Assembly (NCBI GenBank): GCA_002431865.1
Contig: DJEI01000031.1
Location: 11,239-27,574, forward strand
Source of the DNA: Lachnospiraceae bacterium UBA5902
Lineage (GTDB): Bacteria; Bacillota; Clostridia; Lachnospirales; Lachnospiraceae
Length of the DNA stretch: 16,336 nucleotides
Reading direction: 5' to 3'
Shown here: piece by piece, positions 7,194 through 14,951 of the stretch
How positions within the stretch are numbered: the first letter of the stretch is position 1
Layout: every line of letters begins with the position of its first letter
Translations under genes and position numbers: made by a program
The notes under the pieces: model-generated
What the model saw: the letters and a program-made list of their open reading frames with translations, nothing else
The model's database searches: none
What the model was told of the DNA's origin: nothing

Positions 7194-8465
7194 TTACATG
7201 TTCCACAGACCGTAAGCCGGGATATTCAGGGTGTCTCCATCGAGAGACACCTGATTGAAGCTTACCTTCACTGCAATGTTTGTATTTGAATTTTTACTTC
7301 GGAATGTCTTAATATTCTGTGCCTTTGAATTCGGGACGAAACGGATATCGACCGGAACCGGGGCATCTTCTCCTTCATAAACAAACGGAACGCGCGCTGT
7401 TGCGCCGGATACCCAATAGTACAGATACGGAATCCTGGAGCTTAACTCCTGGAAGATAAACTGCTCTGCAATCGCACCACATTTTTCTGCCAGGATATCG
7501 TTTACATCAATCTCCTCGTTCATAGGAAGTCCATAAGCGGCACGGAGCAGACCGTGATCGATGAAGAACAGCTCAAAGGATTTGTAATCAACATGCTCCT
7601 CCAAAGGGAGATTTCCAGATGTAAGACGTGGCAGTTTCCGGGCGATTCCAAGGTTGCATAATGCCTGCGCTGCTTCGGCGTATTCCCGGCTGCGGGCATT
7701 GGAATCGACGGACTTGTACATGAATTTTTTGTTCTCGCGGGCAAGCTGCTCCGGGATACTTCGGAAGATACGCTTGCATCGCTGGTAAAGTGCGACCGGG
7801 TAAGTCTGTTTCATAAGCTGGATATAGTCTTCCAACAGAGCCTCCTGCATCGGACGGATGATGGACAGATCCCGGTTTTTCAAATATGCATGAACCACGC
7901 CTGGCATACCGCCAACTAACAGGTATTCCCGGAGCATGGAGGTGATTGCGCCGATTTCAAGATTGGTAAGCGGTGTGTCCTTATGCTTTGAAATCGCATC
8001 TATGAAAGGATGTGCCTTGCTTGCAATCATATATTCTTCAAAGGTCATTGGACGCATGCGGATGATCTCGAAAACGTCCGGGTGACTGTATTCAAACTCT
8101 GTAAATTCCATAGAGGATGCGATCAGACAGATGGTGTAATCCGGATGATTCTTGCGGAAAGCATAGAAAAATTCCGCACAGTCCGGCATAGCCTGTACCT
8201 CGTCAAAAATAAAAATGCAATCCGATGTGTCCCCAAACGAAAAACGCTGAGACAGCAGCAAATCCAGATTGGAATCGCCAGCGATTGCATCCCGGCAGGC
8301 AGAATCTTCTGCCAGATTGATATAGCATTGCTGCTTGAAAAAGGCTGTGGCAAAATCGCGGACCGCCCATGTTTTGCCGACACCCTTCGCTCCTTTTATA
8401 TATAAGATTTTGCGCTTTGCCTGGTTGTACCAGTCAGCAAAGTCGTTGATGATATTCCGATACAT
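7194..8465 (-). CDS. AAA_14/DUF4143-type ATPase
   Basis: 423 residues from the preferred ATG at 8465; a GTG four codons upstream (8477) is possible but overlaps the ribosome site. AAGGGG (8477-8482, minus) sits 11 bases before the ATG. Numbering from the GTG form, Walker A GAKGVGKT is at 29-36, Walker B with FDEVQ at 91-95, the sensor-1-like LIASS near 119 and MRPMTFEEY at 141-149, all typical of AAA_14. The C-terminal part (REYLLVGGMPG, FIDHGLLRAAYGL, AEQFIFQEL, YYWVSG) follows DUF4143. In the nuclease-like tail, the usual EVDF...EVK pattern reads RVPF...DIR, so its acidic and Lys residues are lost. These proteins are common in bacteria and archaea and their function is not established. A promoter lies just upstream. 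It is tail to tail with the EAL gene. Confidence 0.88.
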   Translation of the reverse strand: MYRNIINDFADWYNQAKRKILYIKGAKGVGKTWAVRDFATAFFKQQCYINLAEDSACRDAIAGDSNLDLLLSQRFSFGDTSDCIFIFDEVQAMPDCAEFFYAFRKNHPDYTICLIASSMEFTEFEYSHPDVFEIIRMRPMTFEEYMIASKAHPFIDAISKHKDTPLTNLEIGAITSMLREYLLVGGMPGVVHAYLKNRDLSIIRPMQEALLEDYIQLMKQTYPVALYQRCKRIFRSIPEQLARENKKFMYKSVDSNARSREYAEAAQALCNLGIARKLPRLTSGNLPLEEHVDYKSFELFFIDHGLLRAAYGLPMNEEIDVNDILAEKCGAIAEQFIFQELSSRIPYLYYWVSGATARVPFVYEGEDAPVPVDIRFVPNSKAQNIKTFRSKNSNTNIAVKVSFNQVSLDGDTLNIPAYGLWNM

Positions 8466-8500
8466 CTGTGTATACACCCCTTTGCGTATTATATGAAAAT

Positions 8501-8529
8501 ATTTTAGTCAATAATATAGGGAGTGTCAA
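8501..8529 (-). promoter_or_regulatory. SigA-type promoter for the AAA_14 ATPase gene
   Basis: On the minus strand, TTGACA (8529-8524), a 17-base spacer and TAAAAT (8506-8501). A second TATAAT lies a little further downstream, without a matching -35. The start point would be near 8494, giving a leader of about 30 bases. It is back to back with the promoter for the plus-strand operon. Confidence 0.75.
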
Positions 8530-8540
8530 CAAGAATTAGG

Positions 8541-8569
8541 TTGTTTCTACCGATTAAAAATGATATAAT
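8541..8569 (+). promoter_or_regulatory. SigA-type promoter for the AI-2E/cbiT-like/DUF4250/leuS unit
   Basis: TTGTTT (8541-8546), a 17-base spacer and TATAAT (8564-8569, perfect -10). Transcription would start near 8576, which is after the ATG at 8572. This excludes that ATG as the translation start of the AI-2E gene. Confidence 0.75.
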
Positions 8570-8607
8570 GAATGTCAATTATTGTGTTGATAAAAGGAGA
8601 TAGACGC

Positions 8608-9999
8608 GTGAAAAATAAGTGGAATAAAAATATTCTTCAACTTGGGGTTATGCTTGCACTTGCTGGCTGTGCATGTATTTTGTTTGCAGAAGTCATCAAA
8701 CAGTGGAAGTCAATTTTCGGATTTTTCGGAAACGTTGTCTCCGCGATGACACCGATCATTATCGGACTTGTGATCGCATTTATGTTGAATCCAATTATGA
8801 TCTATATCCGGCGTGGACTTTCCTTTTTGGTCTGTAAGATTAAGAAAGAAGCGGAGTACGATAGGGTTTATAAGAAAGTGAAGGTCCCGGCTTTGATCCT
8901 GACGGTGATTTTGTTCCTTGGCCTGTTGACTGGATTGTTGTGGCTGGTGATCCCGCGTGTGTATGAGAGTCTGACAGACCTTGTGAACAGCACGGAGGAT
9001 TATATCAATAACGCAGAGACCTGGATCAAGAAGGTGTTTGCACAGAACCAGATGATTGAAGATAAGCTGTCGCAGGTGCTTGATTATGCGGAGAATAATG
9101 TATTTACAATCCTGAAGGACAAGATCATGCCAAACCTTGACACGATTGTGAAGACGCTTTCTTCTGGTGTGGTTGTCGGAATCAAGGCGGTTATGAATTT
9201 CTTTATTGGATTGATTGTCATGATCTATCTGCTGATGAGCAAGGATGTGCTGCTGGCACAGTGCAAGAAAGTAATCTACTGTCTGTTCTCAAAGAAGACA
9301 GGCAACAAGATCATGGAAGGCTGTTCCTATGCGAATGTTGTATTTGGCGGATTTATCAATGGTAAGATTTTAGATTCCTGCATTATTGGAATTATATGCT
9401 TTATATTCACTTCCGCCGTGCATATGCGGTATGCAGTGCTGATCAGTGTGGTTGTTGGTGTGACAAATATCATTCCGTTTTTCGGACCGTTTATCGGAGC
9501 CGTGCCGGGTGCACTGTTAGCGCTGATGGATGATCCGATCATGTTTGTGGTATTTATCATCTGGATCATTGTATTACAGCAGTTCGATGGAAATATCTTG
9601 GGTCCGTTGATCTTAGGCGATGCAACTGGAATCTCCGGTATCTGGGTATTGCTTGCAATCTTAGTAGGCGGTGATCTGTTCGGCGTTGCCGGCATGATCT
9701 TAGGTGTTCCGGTGTTTGCTTGTCTGTATGCATTTTTCGCGGTACAGCTCAGAGACAAGCTGCGGGCGAAAGATCTGTCATCGGCGACTGGCGATTATAT
9801 TCGGTTGAAGCAGTTTGATGAAGAGACGGGAGAACCGATCTATCGTGAGCGTCATGATGAGCGAAAGACATTGCGGGAAAGCCGTATGAAGCAGGTGTTC
9901 CGCCGCTGGATGGAGAAGATGCATCTGAAGAAGCATGAAAATGCGGCGAAGGAAGCAGAAAAAGAAATGAATAAAAAATCGGATAAGAACGAGAAATAA
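8608..9999 (+). CDS. AI-2E family transporter (multi-pass membrane protein)
   Basis: 463 residues from the GTG at 8608, which has AGGAG at 8595-8599 eight bases ahead. An in-frame ATG at 8572 lies before the probable transcription start. Hydrophobic helices lie at the N-terminus (about 10-65), followed by an amphipathic middle region (about 120-180) and a second helix bundle to about 385. The family signature GVTNIIPFFGPFIGAVPG starts at about residue 284, and QQFDGNILGPLILG and GIWVLLAILVGGDLFG follow in order. This is the PF01594 fold. Members were named after an E. coli AI-2 exporter, but many act otherwise (for example sodium/proton exchange), so no substrate is claimed. The last 75 residues are a highly charged Lys/Glu/Arg cytosolic tail. 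First gene of a tight run ending with leuS. Confidence 0.9.
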   Translation: MKNKWNKNILQLGVMLALAGCACILFAEVIKQWKSIFGFFGNVVSAMTPIIIGLVIAFMLNPIMIYIRRGLSFLVCKIKKEAEYDRVYKKVKVPALILTVILFLGLLTGLLWLVIPRVYESLTDLVNSTEDYINNAETWIKKVFAQNQMIEDKLSQVLDYAENNVFTILKDKIMPNLDTIVKTLSSGVVVGIKAVMNFFIGLIVMIYLLMSKDVLLAQCKKVIYCLFSKKTGNKIMEGCSYANVVFGGFINGKILDSCIIGIICFIFTSAVHMRYAVLISVVVGVTNIIPFFGPFIGAVPGALLALMDDPIMFVVFIIWIIVLQQFDGNILGPLILGDATGISGIWVLLAILVGGDLFGVAGMILGVPVFACLYAFFAVQLRDKLRAKDLSSATGDYIRLKQFDEETGEPIYRERHDERKTLRESRMKQVFRRWMEKMHLKKHENAAKEAEKEMNKKSDKNEK

Positions 10000-10025
10000 A
10001 GGACTAATAAAGAGGAGGAGTTTGT

Positions 10026-10928
10026 ATGGCAAAAGGAAGTTATGCAACAAAGCAGATCTTAAACTGGATGGAGTATTTTTCTAAGGAAATGCAGGTGAGC
10101 CCGGAGAAGATCAAGCTTCTGGATATCTGCGGGAAACAGAAGAATGTAATACCGACAGTGGAAGGACACAAACGTGTGCTGATCTTTGCAGATGAATCCC
10201 ATGAGGAGCTGTTCTATGATTTCTGGGAGGCGGGCTTTGGCGATTATGATATGTGGTATGCGGTCGGCATCGAGGAAGAAGGACAGGTAAAGCATGTCAA
10301 GATCAAAGAGGTGATCAATCGTAAGATAACAGGACCGACGGTAATCTTCATTCTGAATGAGAAGACAAGAGAGTCGTACCGGATTGGTATGCGTAACGAG
10401 ATGTTCTCAAAGGGACCAATCAAGTATGTCGGAAAAGAAATCCGTGCCGTAATCATGAGTCTGCTTGGTGTGGATTCGCAGGATACGATCTGCCTGGTCG
10501 ATGCGGAGAGTATCGCGATCGAGGCAGCCTTTGTGGCAAGTGATGGCGCGATCATCTGCGTGGAGAATGATAAGGGTGCGAAGGATACGATGGAGGACAA
10601 TGTGAAACAGTTTGGTGTGCACAACGTCCAGATCATTCCAGACCTGTCGGAAGAGTCTATGGCGAAAATCCCGACACCACGGCTTTCCTTTATCGTGGCA
10701 AACAAGCATCTGGAGGAAGATATCCAGCGACTGCTCAAGAAGAATCCGAAGATGCAGTTTGTCATCTATACATTGGAGTTAAATATCCTGTCTGGCATCA
10801 AGCCACTCTTTGATAAGTACGGTATCTCAAATATGGAGGTATTGCAGATCAATGTGGCAAAGACAAACAAAGATAGTATGTTTGTAAATCAACCAGCCCC
10901 TTGGCTGATTACCGGAGAGGTGTTATAA
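10026..10928 (+). CDS. CbiE/CbiT-like (precorrin methyltransferase-related) protein with degenerate SAM site
   Basis: 300 residues. AGGAGGAG (10012-10019) precedes the ATG, 26 bases after the AI-2E gene. The order of blocks matches CbiE followed by CbiT, as in CobL: GMRNEMFSKG (121-130) for the CbiE GxPDExFxxG block, KEIRAVIMSLLGV (137-149) for its KREVRA block, then IEAA (165-168), ICVEND (177-182), NVKQFGVHNVQII (192-204), IPTPRLSFIVAN (215-226) and the C-terminal PAPWLITGE. The CbiT SAM loop DIGAGTGS is replaced by a glycine-free stretch near ICLVDAES (155-162), and the N-terminal CbiE part is shortened. There are no cobalamin genes nearby. It is probably not an active corrin methyltransferase; a binding or regulatory role is possible. 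Its TAA overlaps the next ATG by one base (TAATG), so the two are translationally coupled. Confidence 0.7.
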   Translation: MAKGSYATKQILNWMEYFSKEMQVSPEKIKLLDICGKQKNVIPTVEGHKRVLIFADESHEELFYDFWEAGFGDYDMWYAVGIEEEGQVKHVKIKEVINRKITGPTVIFILNEKTRESYRIGMRNEMFSKGPIKYVGKEIRAVIMSLLGVDSQDTICLVDAESIAIEAAFVASDGAIICVENDKGAKDTMEDNVKQFGVHNVQIIPDLSEESMAKIPTPRLSFIVANKHLEEDIQRLLKKNPKMQFVIYTLELNILSGIKPLFDKYGISNMEVLQINVAKTNKDSMFVNQPAPWLITGEVL

Positions 10929-11113
10929 TGGCAATCGAAAATTTACCGAAGGACCCGATGATGCTCTTAAGCTTTGTGAATACGAGACTGCGGGATGACG
11001 GCATCAATCTGGACAGTTTTTGTTTACAATTCCAGACTGCAAGAGAAGATCTCGAGCAAAAACTTGCAGCCATGGATTATAAATATGATGAGAAATTAAA
11101 CCGTTTCGTCTAA
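10928..11113 (+). CDS. DUF4250 family small protein
   Basis: 61 residues from the ATG at 10928, with GGAGAGG at 10914-10920 seven bases ahead. An upstream in-frame ATG at 10901 has no ribosome site and lies inside the previous gene. The pattern NLPKDPMMLLSFVNTRLRD, then a predicted helix-turn-helix-like stretch, and the ending DYKYDEKLNRFV, fits the DUF4250 family of Firmicutes, whose function is unknown. It shares TAATG with the CbiE/T-like gene and is 27 bases from leuS, so it is cotranscribed with both. Confidence 0.85.
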   Translation: MAIENLPKDPMMLLSFVNTRLRDDGINLDSFCLQFQTAREDLEQKLAAMDYKYDEKLNRFV

Positions 11114-11140
11114 GAGGCGGCTTTAGCAAAAGGAGACATT

Positions 11141-13534
11141 ATGAGACACAATTTCAAAGTAATCGAGAAAAAATGGCAGAAGAAATGGGAAGATGCCAAG
11201 GTGTTTGAAGCACAGGACTTCTCAGACAAGAAGAAATTCTACGGACTGGTAGAGTTCCCTTATCCAAGTGGAGCCGGTATGCATGTAGGACATATCAAGG
11301 CATATTCCAGCGTGGAAGTTGTATCCAGAAAGCGTCGTATGGAGGGCTACAACGTATTGTTCCCAATCGGATTCGATGCATTTGGTCTGCCGACAGAGAA
11401 CTATGCAATCAAGACAGGTACCCATCCGCGTCAGATCACAGATCAGAATATCGCGAGATTTACCGAGCAGTTGAAGCGGGTTGGATTCTCGTTTGACTGG
11501 AGCCGTGTGATCGATACAACGGATGAGAAGTTCTACAAGTGGACACAGTGGATATTCCTGAAGATGTTCGAGAAGGGACTTGTATTCCGTGATACAGCAC
11601 TCGTTAACTATTGCCCAAGCTGTAAGGTTGTTCTTTCCAACGAGGACAGTCAGGGTGGAAAATGTGATATCTGTCACAGCGAGGTTGTACAGAAGTCGAA
11701 GACGGTATGGTATCTGAAGATTACAGAATATGCAGATAAGCTTCTGCAGGGATTGAAGGATGTCGACTATCCTGCAAATGTGAAACAGCAGCAGGAGAAC
11801 TGGATCGGTAAGTCTACCGGTGCATTTGTAAACTTCGATGTGGATGGTACAGATGAGAAGCTTCAGATCTATACAACAAGACCGGATACTTTGTTTGGTG
11901 TAACCTTCATGGTTATCGCACCGGAGCATCCACTGATCGATAAATATGCTGACAAGATTACAAATATGGATGACATCAAGGCATACCGTACGGAATGCCA
12001 GAAGAAGACAGAGTTCGAGCGTACACAGCTTGTCAAGGATAAGACTGGTGTGAAGATCGAAGGACTCATGGGTATCAATCCAATGAACGGCAAGAAGATA
12101 CCAATCTTCATCGCTGACTACGTTATGATGGGATATGGTACCGGCGCAATCATGGCAGTACCGGCTCATGATCAGCGCGACTATGATTTTGCGAAGGCAT
12201 TTGGCATTGACATCATTCAGGTTATCAAGGGTGGTGATATCTCGAAGGAAGCCTATACGGGTGATGGTGAAATGATCAACTCAGAGTTTCTGAATGGATT
12301 TACAAATAAGAAGGATTCCATCGCCCGCATGGTCGAAGAGATCAAGAAGATGGGGGTTGGTAAAGCAGGTGTACAGTTCAAGATGAAGGACTGGGCATTC
12401 AATCGTCAGAGATATTGGGGCGAGCCAATTCCGCTTGTACATTGTCCATCCTGTGGTGTCGTGGCGGTACCATATGATGAGCTTCCTCTGGAACTTCCGG
12501 ATGTGAAGAACTTCGAGCCGGGTGAGGACGGTGAGTCTCCACTTGCAAAGATTGATTCCTATGTAAACTGCAAGTGTCCAAAGTGTGGCGGCGATGCAAA
12601 GCGTGAGACAGATACTATGCCACAGTGGGCAGGCTCATCCTGGTATTTCCTTCGCTATGTTGATCCAAACAACGACAAGGCGTTTGCAGATCGTAAGAAG
12701 ATTGACTACTGGATGCCGGTTGACTGGTATAATGGTGGTATGGAGCATGTAACGAGACATATGATCTACTCCAGATTCTGGCATCGTTTCCTGTATGATA
12801 TCGGCGAGGTAAATACACCGGAGCCATATGCGAAGCGTACGATTCAGGGACTGATCTTAGGACCAGATGGCGACAAGATGAGTAAGTCTAAGGGAAATGT
12901 TATTGACCCGCTTGATATTGTAGAGGATTACGGCGCAGATACCCTTCGGACATATGTATTGTTCATGGGTGATTATGCAGCTGCAGCTCCTTGGAGCGAC
13001 AGCTCTGTGAAGGGATGTAAACGTTTCTTAGAGCGTGTAGCAGGTATGACGGATATGGTATCCGATGATCCTTCAACAGATGCACTGGAAGTAAGCTTCC
13101 ACAAGGCAATCAAGAAGGTAAGCAACGATATTGAAGAGACGAAGTTTAACACAGCAATCGCAACGTTGATGGCACTCACAAACTCTGTGTACAGCGCTGG
13201 TAAGCTGAGCAAAGAACAGCTTGAGATATTTATCAAGCTTCTCTGTCCGTTTGCACCTCATTTAACAGAAGAGATCTGGGAGTCTCTCGGACATGATGAT
13301 TTCCTGTCACTCAGTGCATGGCCACAGTACGAGGAAGAGAAGACCGTTGATGCAACGATTGAGATCGGTGTACAGGTCAACGGTAAGGTAAGAGGAACCG
13401 TTCTTGTCGCAAAGGATGAGGATAAGGATGCCGTTCTTGCCCGTGCAAAGGAGATCGTCGCTGATAAGCTGACTGGCAACATCGTAAAGGAGATTTACGT
13501 GCCGGGAAAGATCGTAAATATTGTATGTAAGTAA
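11141..13534 (+). CDS. leuS: Leucyl-tRNA synthetase
   Basis: 797 residues, close to the normal bacterial length. It attaches leucine to tRNA-Leu in the cytoplasm. It is a class I synthetase with PYPSGAGMHVGH (HIGH box, HVGH at 48-51) and KMSKS at 579-583. The CP1 editing domain is present, with the threonine-rich TTRPDTLFG near 245-254 and later YGTGAIMAVPAHDQRD. Cys pairs CPSC...CDIC (about 160-180) and CPSC...CPKC (about 435-490) are the zinc-binding knuckles. The anticodon-binding and C-terminal domains follow to the end. AGGAG at 11131-11135 is five bases from the ATG. No T-box leader is visible because the gene lies inside a transcription unit. Last gene before a strong terminator. Confidence 0.98.
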   Translation: MRHNFKVIEKKWQKKWEDAKVFEAQDFSDKKKFYGLVEFPYPSGAGMHVGHIKAYSSVEVVSRKRRMEGYNVLFPIGFDAFGLPTENYAIKTGTHPRQITDQNIARFTEQLKRVGFSFDWSRVIDTTDEKFYKWTQWIFLKMFEKGLVFRDTALVNYCPSCKVVLSNEDSQGGKCDICHSEVVQKSKTVWYLKITEYADKLLQGLKDVDYPANVKQQQENWIGKSTGAFVNFDVDGTDEKLQIYTTRPDTLFGVTFMVIAPEHPLIDKYADKITNMDDIKAYRTECQKKTEFERTQLVKDKTGVKIEGLMGINPMNGKKIPIFIADYVMMGYGTGAIMAVPAHDQRDYDFAKAFGIDIIQVIKGGDISKEAYTGDGEMINSEFLNGFTNKKDSIARMVEEIKKMGVGKAGVQFKMKDWAFNRQRYWGEPIPLVHCPSCGVVAVPYDELPLELPDVKNFEPGEDGESPLAKIDSYVNCKCPKCGGDAKRETDTMPQWAGSSWYFLRYVDPNNDKAFADRKKIDYWMPVDWYNGGMEHVTRHMIYSRFWHRFLYDIGEVNTPEPYAKRTIQGLILGPDGDKMSKSKGNVIDPLDIVEDYGADTLRTYVLFMGDYAAAAPWSDSSVKGCKRFLERVAGMTDMVSDDPSTDALEVSFHKAIKKVSNDIEETKFNTAIATLMALTNSVYSAGKLSKEQLEIFIKLLCPFAPHLTEEIWESLGHDDFLSLSAWPQYEEEKTVDATIEIGVQVNGKVRGTVLVAKDEDKDAVLARAKEIVADKLTGNIVKEIYVPGKIVNIVCK

Positions 13535-13637
13535 GCGTTTTATATATAAAAACTGAGTGGGATGATAAAGAATAAAACAGTAAAATTGGCAGTATGTGAT
13601 GGTTTGTCTGTTTTATGAATTCTCCGAACTCCGAAGA

Positions 13638-13684
13638 AACGGCTGTCTGACATTGGTTTGTACCATGTCAGACAGCCGTTTTTT
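13638..13684 (+). terminator. Strong intrinsic terminator of the leuS unit
   Basis: Perfect 16-bp stem (13638-13653 with 13665-13680), with three more inner pairs around a short loop, followed by six T (13679-13684). It lies 103 bases after the leuS stop. It shares the GGCTGTC/GACAGCC stem core with the terminator at 1878-1908. Confidence 0.92.
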
Positions 13685-13700
13685 GTTATGGCGACGAGGA

Positions 13701-13775
13701 AAATGCACGCATTTATGCAGTGCATTTGACGACTGCTAATCAGAGACAAGATGCGCAGTGTGCATCTTGTCTCTG
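13701..13775. other. Two tandem strong hairpins between leuS and the minus-strand genes
   Basis: First: arms 13701-13708 and 13720-13727 (8 bp, AAATGCAC/GTGCATTT), with inner pairing. Second: arms 13741-13754 and 13762-13775, a perfect 14-bp stem with a 7-base loop, ending nine bases before the stop of the 84-residue minus-strand gene. Neither is followed by a proper T-run on either strand. They may act as RNA 3'-end stabilisers or weak terminators for the minus-strand operon. The rest of 13535-13637 shows an AT-rich palindrome (13538-13551), a 9-bp inverted repeat (13572-13580/13608-13616) and a CTCCGAA tandem repeat (13622-13635), but no gene. Confidence 0.55.
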
Positions 13776-13783
13776 TATGGCTA

Positions 13784-14038
13784 TTACAGGAAAAAAAATT
13801 TGATCATCTGGAATTTCTGCCGCTCCGCCGGGGACATGCTTTCTTCCATCGCCTCGAGCAGCAACGCGGATTCCTCTTTTGTGAAGCTTAAGTTCCGCCG
13901 CTTTAATTCCTGATTGATCTGCAGAATCTGCGGCAGCAGCTCCTCGGCGGACTGGTACTTGCTCTGTTCTTTGATTTCGTTGATGATTCTTAGTTTTGTT
14001 GGATGGATATTTCGAAGTTTTGGATTTTGTTCAAACAT
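13784..14038 (-). CDS. Small helical protein of unknown function
   Basis: 84 residues. AAAGG (14047-14051, minus) is eight bases from the ATG. The sequence is charged and predicted to be mostly helical, with no TM segment or signal peptide. Notable stretches are NIHPTKLRIINEIK (10-23), ELLPQILQINQELKRRN (33-49), LLLEAMEESMSPAERQK (59-75) and the hydrophobic end MIKFFFL, which is encoded over a run of eight T. I do not recognise a named family. It is 139 bases downstream of the Pro-rich gene on the same strand and is probably cotranscribed with it, since no other promoter is evident. If the sigE-like promoter upstream of that gene is real, this is a mother-cell sporulation gene; that is inference. 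Confidence 0.7.
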   Translation of the reverse strand: MFEQNPKLRNIHPTKLRIINEIKEQSKYQSAEELLPQILQINQELKRRNLSFTKEESALLLEAMEESMSPAERQKFQMIKFFFL

Positions 14039-14082
14039 AGGAGAACCTTTCTATTTATGAAATTGGGTGAAACAGGTCAAAC

Positions 14083-14158
14083 GGGAGGAAACTCCCCAAT
14101 CGGTAGTGTGAGGAGAAGCTTCCGGTTGGGTAGAAAACATAAAACCGGAAGATTCTCC
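14083..14158 (-). other. Structured spacer with competing hairpins
   Basis: Between the 206- and 84-residue genes. The larger hairpin has arms 14112-14127 and 14143-14158 (15 pairs, one G/A mismatch). The smaller is GGGAG/CTCCC (14083-14087, 14092-14096). A third pairing, 14095-14103 with 14123-14131 (9 pairs, one wobble), excludes both. There is no T-run, so this is not a simple terminator. It could tune expression of the downstream gene. Confidence 0.4.
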
Positions 14159-14177
14159 ACAAGTAGAGGCAGAAATG

Positions 14178-14798
14178 TCAGGAATTCAGGATGTCCATGA
14201 CACTGGAGTATAGATCTTTGCGCATAGATGTCGGTTGAGTCTGGCTACGGTCAGAATTTTGCGCCTGTTGCATGTAGTCTCTCATGGAATTTGGATTAGA
14301 ACTTTGCCGCGGTTCATAGTCTGGTGGTGGAGGTGGTGCACCGCAGCCTGGTTGTGGTGGGAAATCATAGTGCGATCCGCGGCTCGGAGGTGGAGAATCA
14401 CAGGGATTTCCACAGTTGTTTGGTGGCGGAGGATCGCAGGGATTCCCATAGTTATTATTTGGTGGCGGTCCCGGTGCGCCGGAATCATTCATTGCCTGCA
14501 TGACCTGCATCATTTTGAGCATTTGCTGCATGTTCTTGATATTGCCTGCGAAATCGCCCGGCAGGAAGCGGCACATACATTCCATCATTTCTTCGGAACT
14601 TTCCGGATGACAGTCGAATCCGCAGGAAGCGACATAGTCCGGGTGGTCGAAGCATTGCATCAGGGCACGGATCTCCTGATATTTAATTAAGAGGATCAAC
14701 GGTTTTTTGTAGGCATAGTCCACAAAAGGAATCATGGCTTCTAAGAAAAACAGGGAGTCGTCATGAATCAGTTGATCGAGCGGATGGTTATGCAGCAT
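14178..14798 (-). CDS. Pro/Asn/Gln-rich two-part protein, candidate sporulation protein
   Basis: 206 residues. Residues 1-105 are a compact, partly hydrophobic domain (FFLEAMIPFVDY, PLILLIKYQEIRALM, then FDCHPESSEEMMECMCRFLP) ending in a Met-rich helix (NMQQMLKMMQVMQAM, 89-103). Residues 106-206 are low complexity, with the repeat GNPCDPPPPNN / GNPCDSPPPSR (118-140), PPPPPDY (155-161) and two SMR-starting helices (171, 191). There is no signal peptide or TM segment. The composition suits a structural or coat-associated protein. A sequence matching a sigE promoter lies upstream and the ribosome site is weak. I do not recognise a named family; the coat role is inference from composition and promoter. 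Confidence 0.75.
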   Translation of the reverse strand: MLHNHPLDQLIHDDSLFFLEAMIPFVDYAYKKPLILLIKYQEIRALMQCFDHPDYVASCGFDCHPESSEEMMECMCRFLPGDFAGNIKNMQQMLKMMQVMQAMNDSGAPGPPPNNNYGNPCDPPPPNNCGNPCDSPPPSRGSHYDFPPQPGCGAPPPPPDYEPRQSSNPNSMRDYMQQAQNSDRSQTQPTSMRKDLYSSVMDILNS

Positions 14799-14826
14799 GG
14801 CGGATGCTCTGGAATCTTGTTAGTCT

Positions 14827-14853
14827 AATATATGTGTGAATGTCTGAAAATAT
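14827..14853 (-). promoter_or_regulatory. SigE-like (mother-cell sporulation) promoter
   Basis: On the minus strand, ATA (14853-14851), a 16-base spacer and CATATATT (14834-14827). The Bacillus sigE consensus is ATA, 16-18 bases, CATACANT, so the -10 differs at one base. Its start point, near 14819, is about 20 bases ahead of the Pro-rich gene. No SigA-type promoter competes here. Confidence 0.5.
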
Positions 14854-14897
14854 GAGATGGGTTTAGATTATCTCGCCTGTCGGCTCGATGAACATTG

Positions 14898-14943
14898 ACC
14901 GTCATATAGAAAACCGTGCAAGCACAATTTTCTGCATGACGGT
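14898..14943. other. Long segmented palindrome
   Basis: 46 bases forming one hairpin of three perfect segments: ACCGTCAT/ATGACGGT (14898-14905, 14936-14943), AGAAAA/TTTTCT and GTGC/GCAC, each separated by a symmetrical 2x2 internal loop, with an AA loop. It lies between the start of the Pro-rich gene and the terminator of the Cys-rich gene. Only a weak T-rich stretch follows on the plus strand. It could be a processed small RNA hairpin, a miniature repeat or a bidirectional transcription block. Confidence 0.5.
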
Positions 14944-14951
14944 TTATTGCG

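Noticed and set aside
8572..8607. ATG at 8572 as start of the AI-2E gene
   Set aside because: It overlaps the promoter end and lies before the likely transcription start. The GTG at 8608 has AGGAG at ideal spacing.
10026..10928. Functional cobalamin biosynthesis gene
   Set aside because: SAM loop glycines absent and no cobalamin genes nearby, so the name would mislead.
11050..11140. T-box or leucine leader in front of leuS
   Set aside because: The preceding DUF4250 gene ends 27 bases away and no T-box motif or terminator is present.
11222..12169. 315-codon open frame on the minus strand inside leuS
   Set aside because: Exactly opposite a certain leuS coding region; no ribosome site, no recognisable domain, Cys/His/Ile-rich composition typical of antisense shadows.
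14083..14096. Terminator GGGAG-GAAA-CTCCC
   Set aside because: Short stem without a T-run on either strand.
14235..14690. 151-codon plus-strand frame opposite the Pro-rich gene
   Set aside because: Trp/Arg/Ile-rich complement of Pro/Asn codons; no ribosome site.
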